Shown here: piece after piece, positions 6,269-8,721 of the stretch
Numbering within the stretch: the stretch's first letter is position 1
Layout of the letters: each line of letters starts with the position of its first letter
DNA from: Candidatus Aphodoplasma excrementigallinarum
GTDB taxonomy: Bacteria; Bacillota; Clostridia; UBA1381; UMGS1253
Reading direction: 5' to 3'
Assembly (NCBI GenBank): GCA_018713805.1
Contig: DVOF01000193.1
Span: forward strand, 1-8,721
DNA: 8,721 nucleotides
The notes under the pieces: generated by a model
What the model saw: only the letters and a program-made list of their open reading frames with translations
Told to the model about the DNA's origin: nothing
The model's database searches: none
Program-made: the position numbers and the translations under genes

Positions 6269-6709
6269 TCACCATTCTTTTGTCATAATCCATGCGTCTT
6301 CGCCGTTGTCGCTGTAGTAGCGTTTCCGCACGCCGGCCTCGCAGAAGCCGAACTTGCGGTACAGCGCAATCGCCGGCACGTTCGACGCACGCACCTCGAG
6401 CGTCAGCAGGCGGATACCCGCCGCCGTCGCCTGTGCCAGCATATTGTCTAACAGGCGCGACGCCAGCGCGCGCCTCCGATGCGCCGGGTGGACGGCAATA
6501 TTTGTGATATGGCCTTCGTCCACGACGTGCCAGTACCCGGCATAGCCCACCGCCTCGCCGCCGCAAAGCATTACGCTGTAGCGCGCCAGCGGGTTTTCTA
6601 TCTCTTCCCAAAACGCCTGCTCCGGCCACGGCACGGCAAAGCACAGCTTCTCCAGCTCCGCAAGGCCGGGCACATAACGCGGCTCCAGCGGCGCAATCTC
6701 ATACGTCAC
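6269..6709 (-). CDS. rimI: Ribosomal protein S18-alanine N-acetyltransferase RimI
   Basis: A GNAT-family acetyltransferase whose family role is to acetylate the N-terminal alanine of ribosomal protein S18. It is 146 residues from the start I prefer. GHITNIAVHP (66-75) forms the acetyl-CoA-binding strand. TLEVRASNVPAIALYRKFGF holds the residues matching the catalytic Glu (about 105) and Tyr (about 117) of enterobacterial RimI. The acetyl-CoA loop is unusual: the family RxxGxG/A motif reads RRRALA (78-83), with alanine in place of the first glycine. The frame also allows a GTG at 6718, but the GTG at 6709 has a GGAG site eight bases upstream and a shorter overlap (11 bases) with the phosphatase gene. 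Its place next to tsaD is the common one. The exact substrate is inferred from family and context; other N-terminal acetyl targets are possible. Confidence 0.88.
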   Translation of the reverse strand: MTYEIAPLEPRYVPGLAELEKLCFAVPWPEQAFWEEIENPLARYSVMLCGGEAVGYAGYWHVVDEGHITNIAVHPAHRRRALASRLLDNMLAQATAAGIRLLTLEVRASNVPAIALYRKFGFCEAGVRKRYYSDNGEDAWIMTKEW

Positions 6710-7157
6710 GGCGCTCACTCCGAATCTTGTCGTACACTTTCGTAAGCGCGTCCTTCAGCTGCGCCGCGCACGCGCGGTAAGCGTCCAAATCCTGCCCGAA
6801 CGGGTCGGCTATGTCGCCCGGCTGTCCAATGTACTCGAGCAGCGCGTAGGTCTTTTTTTCCGCCTCCGGGCCGAAAAGCTGGATCAGCGCGCGCTTGTGC
6901 GCCTGCGTCATCGTCAAAATCAAGTCTGCCTCCCGCACGACAGAAGCATGGATGTTCTTCGCCGTGTGCGCGCTGATGTCAAGCCCCATCTCCTGCATGG
7001 CCAGCACCGCATTTTCGCTCGCCGGCATGCCCTCGGCGGCGGCCAGAGCGCCGGAGAGCACCTGCACCGAGCGGTCCTCGCCTGCAATCTGTTTCAAAAT
7101 CGCCTCCGCCATGGGCGAACGGCAGGTGTTTCCCGTACAAACAAGTAAAATATTCAT
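6699..7157 (-). CDS. ywlE: Protein-arginine phosphatase, YwlE type (low-molecular-weight phosphatase fold)
   Basis: A 152-residue low-molecular-weight phosphatase. The P-loop is CTGNTCRS (7-14), with nucleophile Cys 7 and Arg 13, and the general acid is Asp 118 in ADPFGQDLDAY (117-127). Threonine at position 11 is the residue known to steer B. subtilis YwlE to phosphoarginine; tyrosine phosphatases of this fold usually have isoleucine there. The register is the same as in YwlE for Cys 7, Thr 11 and Asp 118, so I call it an arginine phosphatase, which would reverse McsB-type marking of proteins for ClpCP. The ATG overlaps the tsaC stop by four bases (ATGA). In B. subtilis ywlC (the Sua5 gene) and ywlE are also close neighbours, so the pairing is conserved. 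A kinase partner is not visible here. Confidence 0.92.
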   Translation of the reverse strand: MNILLVCTGNTCRSPMAEAILKQIAGEDRSVQVLSGALAAAEGMPASENAVLAMQEMGLDISAHTAKNIHASVVREADLILTMTQAHKRALIQLFGPEAEKKTYALLEYIGQPGDIADPFGQDLDAYRACAAQLKDALTKVYDKIRSERRDV

Positions 7158-8212
7158 CTCTCATCCGTTCCTTTGTCAAATGGTATCACATTTCCAGCGG
7201 CGGCTTTGTAGAGCCGGTTGCGCACCGCCACCGACATGTCGTCGCCGAGCCGCATGGGGCAGTATACGATGTCCACGCCCGCCTCGTCAAAGGCGCGCAG
7301 CGCGTAAAACAGGTTCGCCGCATATTCCGGCGAGGCCGCGCCGCCGTAGAAAAAAGTGTCTGCATCATATAGATTACCCGTATCCTCACAGCTTAAAACG
7401 CCTGCGCGCTTTCCTTCCTCGTGTGCGCGCGCTACCAGAGCCGCAAGCCGCGCATGGTCGAGCGCGCCCGTATACTCAAGCACGACAACCTCCGCGTCCG
7501 GCGCATAGTGCTTGTACTTCATGCCCGGACACTTGGGCGTGTCTTTGTCGGAAACAGCAGCGCGCGGGCTGATGACCGGCCCAATCACCGGACGCAGCAT
7601 CTGTGCCGTCACGCCGCCGGGCCGCAGGATGGCGGGCGTATCGCCCGACAGGTCGAGCACCGTCGACTCCACGCCGACGCCGCACCGCCCGCCGTCGATA
7701 ATGAGGTCGATCTTCCCGTACATATCGTCGCGCACATGCTTCGCCGCCGTGGGCGACGGCTTGCCCGACGTATTTGCCGACGGCGCGGCGACCGGTACGC
7801 CCGCCGCGCGGATTACAGCGCGCGCCACCGGGTGCGACGGCATCCGCAGCGCCACCGTGTCGAGCCCAGCGCTCACAGCTTCGCCGATTTTATCTGACTT
7901 TTTCATAATAATGCTGATCGGCCCGGGCCAGAACTGCTCCATAACGCGCCGTGCCGCCGGTGGAACCTCCTTCACCAACGGCGCAACGTCGGTTGCGTCC
8001 GCAACATGGACGATGAGCGGGTTGTCGCTGGGGCGCCCCTTCGCTATAAAAATATTGCGTACAGCCTGCCCGTCGAGCGCGTTTGCCCCCAGGCCGTAGA
8101 CCGTCTCCGTCGGAAACGCGACCAGCCCCCCGCGCCGCAATACGGTCCCCGCCTCTTCGGCGAGCGACAGGTCGATGTGCGCCGGGTCAAGTATGATTTC
8201 TTTTGTATCCAT
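7154..8212 (-). CDS. tsaC: L-threonylcarbamoyladenylate synthase, two-domain Sua5/YwlC type
   Basis: This enzyme makes threonylcarbamoyl-AMP from threonine, bicarbonate and ATP, the first step of t6A synthesis. At 352 residues it is the long Sua5 form. It has a YrdC domain (about 15-205) with FPTETVYGLGANA (33-45), KGRPSDNPLIVHV (58-70), LRMPSHP (122-128) and SANTSGKPSPT (145-155). An interdomain segment PGMKYKHYAP (229-238) leads to a C-terminal Sua5 domain reaching about residue 335. The interdomain segment is known to close over the active site in this family. The ATG at 8212 has an AGAAGGAAG site about ten bases upstream. It heads the tight cluster with the arginine phosphatase, rimI and tsaD, so two t6A enzymes are made together. 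A perfect TTGACA lies at 8261-8256 but has no good -10 behind it, so it is uncertain whether transcription starts here or in the lipoprotein gene upstream. Confidence 0.96.
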   Translation of the reverse strand: MDTKEIILDPAHIDLSLAEEAGTVLRRGGLVAFPTETVYGLGANALDGQAVRNIFIAKGRPSDNPLIVHVADATDVAPLVKEVPPAARRVMEQFWPGPISIIMKKSDKIGEAVSAGLDTVALRMPSHPVARAVIRAAGVPVAAPSANTSGKPSPTAAKHVRDDMYGKIDLIIDGGRCGVGVESTVLDLSGDTPAILRPGGVTAQMLRPVIGPVISPRAAVSDKDTPKCPGMKYKHYAPDAEVVVLEYTGALDHARLAALVARAHEEGKRAGVLSCEDTGNLYDADTFFYGGAASPEYAANLFYALRAFDEAGVDIVYCPMRLGDDMSVAVRNRLYKAAAGNVIPFDKGTDER

Positions 8213-8275
8213 ATGTGTAAGACTTCCTTCTTGCTTTTATCTATGTTTACACTCATGTCAAATCAGGACCAAAAC

Positions 8276-8680
8276 TTAATAGCCGTGATCAACATGCCGC
8301 CACATACCACCATTATTTCTAACTAAAATCCAATTCCAATTGTCATAAGTACTGTTCGGACTCAATGAACCGTCCCCGCCTGATGAATCCACATCAAAGG
8401 AGGATGTTAAAACAATCACTTCATCCGCTTGATTTCTTTCCGCCCAATCAGCATGTGCTCTGCTGCTTTCGTCCCCTGCATAAGTAATAGAAGTAAGTGT
8501 ACACCCTGGAAATTGACTTCTGAAGTATTTCATTGTCACTTCTATTGCAGACTCTATGTCGGCAGCTTCATACATATCTGATTGATACGGCTCAATCTTA
8601 ACTTCAGAAACGTTTCCGCCGCAAGCACACAAGCCAATTATTATGGCGCACAACGATATTATCACATTTATTTTTTTCAT
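8276..8680 (-). CDS. Small secreted lipoprotein of unknown function (possibly DUF4829-like)
   Basis: A 134-residue protein starting MKKINVIISLCAIIIG. The signal peptide ends in the lipobox LCAC, so Cys 20 should be lipid-modified and anchor the protein on the outer face of the membrane. The mature part has an AADIESAIEVTMKYF helix and a conserved-looking core (DEVIVLTSSFDVDSSGGDG, then NSTYDNWNWILVR), ending in WRHVDHGY. From memory this pattern occurs in hypothetical lipoproteins of gut Clostridia, sometimes labelled DUF4829; I cannot confirm this here, and no enzymatic motif is visible. The frame extends to a TTG at 8707, but the ATG at 8680 fits the signal peptide; its ribosome site is weak. 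Sampled GC is about 43%, lower than the tsaC cluster. It ends 63 bases before tsaC with no clear terminator between them. Confidence 0.78.
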   Translation of the reverse strand: MKKINVIISLCAIIIGLCACGGNVSEVKIEPYQSDMYEAADIESAIEVTMKYFRSQFPGCTLTSITYAGDESSRAHADWAERNQADEVIVLTSSFDVDSSGGDGSLSPNSTYDNWNWILVRNNGGMWRHVDHGY

Positions 8681-8721
8681 TGTTACCACTACTTTCTTTT
8701 GCAGCAAAACGCATAGTTAAT

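Noticed and set aside
6895..8099. Long plus-strand open frames (225 and 195 codons) opposite tsaC and the phosphatase
   Set aside because: They run antisense to strongly recognised genes, show no family motifs and are Arg/Ala/Pro-rich, as expected of shadows in GC-rich DNA.
8234..8261. Possible tsaC promoter: perfect TTGACA at 8261-8256 on the minus strand
   Set aside because: The only hexamer at a usable spacing is TAAAAG (16 bases away, four of six matches), and transcription would start inside the tsaC ribosome site, so I did not list it as a promoter.

Overview
The window looks like a piece of chromosome from a low-oxygen Clostridia-type Firmicute, possibly a gut Christensenellales/Oscillospirales relative (this placement is inferred from gene content, not from a marker gene). 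Reasons: the gene order darA-holB-ricT-(fdx)-trmN6-rsmI closely matches the Bacillus subtilis yaaQ-holB-yaaT-yabB-yabC block, there is a typical clostridial 2[4Fe-4S] ferredoxin, and ribosome binding sites are strong AGGAGG-type. Every gene I can support lies on the minus strand, so transcription runs from high to low coordinates. No stretch longer than about 125 bases lacks a gene. There are no RNA genes, mobile elements, CRISPR arrays or long repeats that I can see.

Reading in the direction of transcription: a small lipoprotein of unknown function (8680-8276). Next comes a tightly packed four-gene cluster: Sua5/TsaC (8212-7154), a YwlE-type protein-arginine phosphatase (7157-6699), RimI (6709-6269) and TsaD (6264-5239). 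TsaC and TsaD are two of the enzymes that make the tRNA t6A modification; their usual partners TsaB and TsaE are not here.

A clear sigma-A promoter (5221-5193) then starts a second unit: DarA, a cyclic-di-AMP binding PII-like protein (5117-4788), the DNA polymerase III delta' subunit HolB (4788-3772), a terminator-like hairpin (3757-3727), and RicT (3706-2837). RicT is the cysteine-rich subunit of the complex that works with RNase Y.

A 56-residue ferredoxin (2786-2616) follows as a self-contained unit, with an extended -10 promoter in the end of ricT and an intrinsic terminator behind it. A probable further promoter overlapping that terminator leads to the tRNA methyltransferase TrmN6 (2529-1798) and the 16S rRNA methyltransferase RsmI (1801-974). 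These are followed by two uncharacterised membrane-anchored proteins (962-372 and 358 to the window edge).

The housekeeping core is very GC-rich. The three uncharacterised genes at the two ends are visibly more AT-rich (sampled 60-base rows of about 43-45% GC against about 68% in rsmI), which suggests lineage-specific additions. The theme of the core is translation quality and RNA modification (t6A, S18 acetylation, 16S rRNA and tRNA methylation), with DNA replication and nucleotide signalling beside it. I did not find a clearly new system; the best leads are the insulated ferredoxin next to RicT, the hairpin before ricT, and the uncharacterised exported or membrane proteins.
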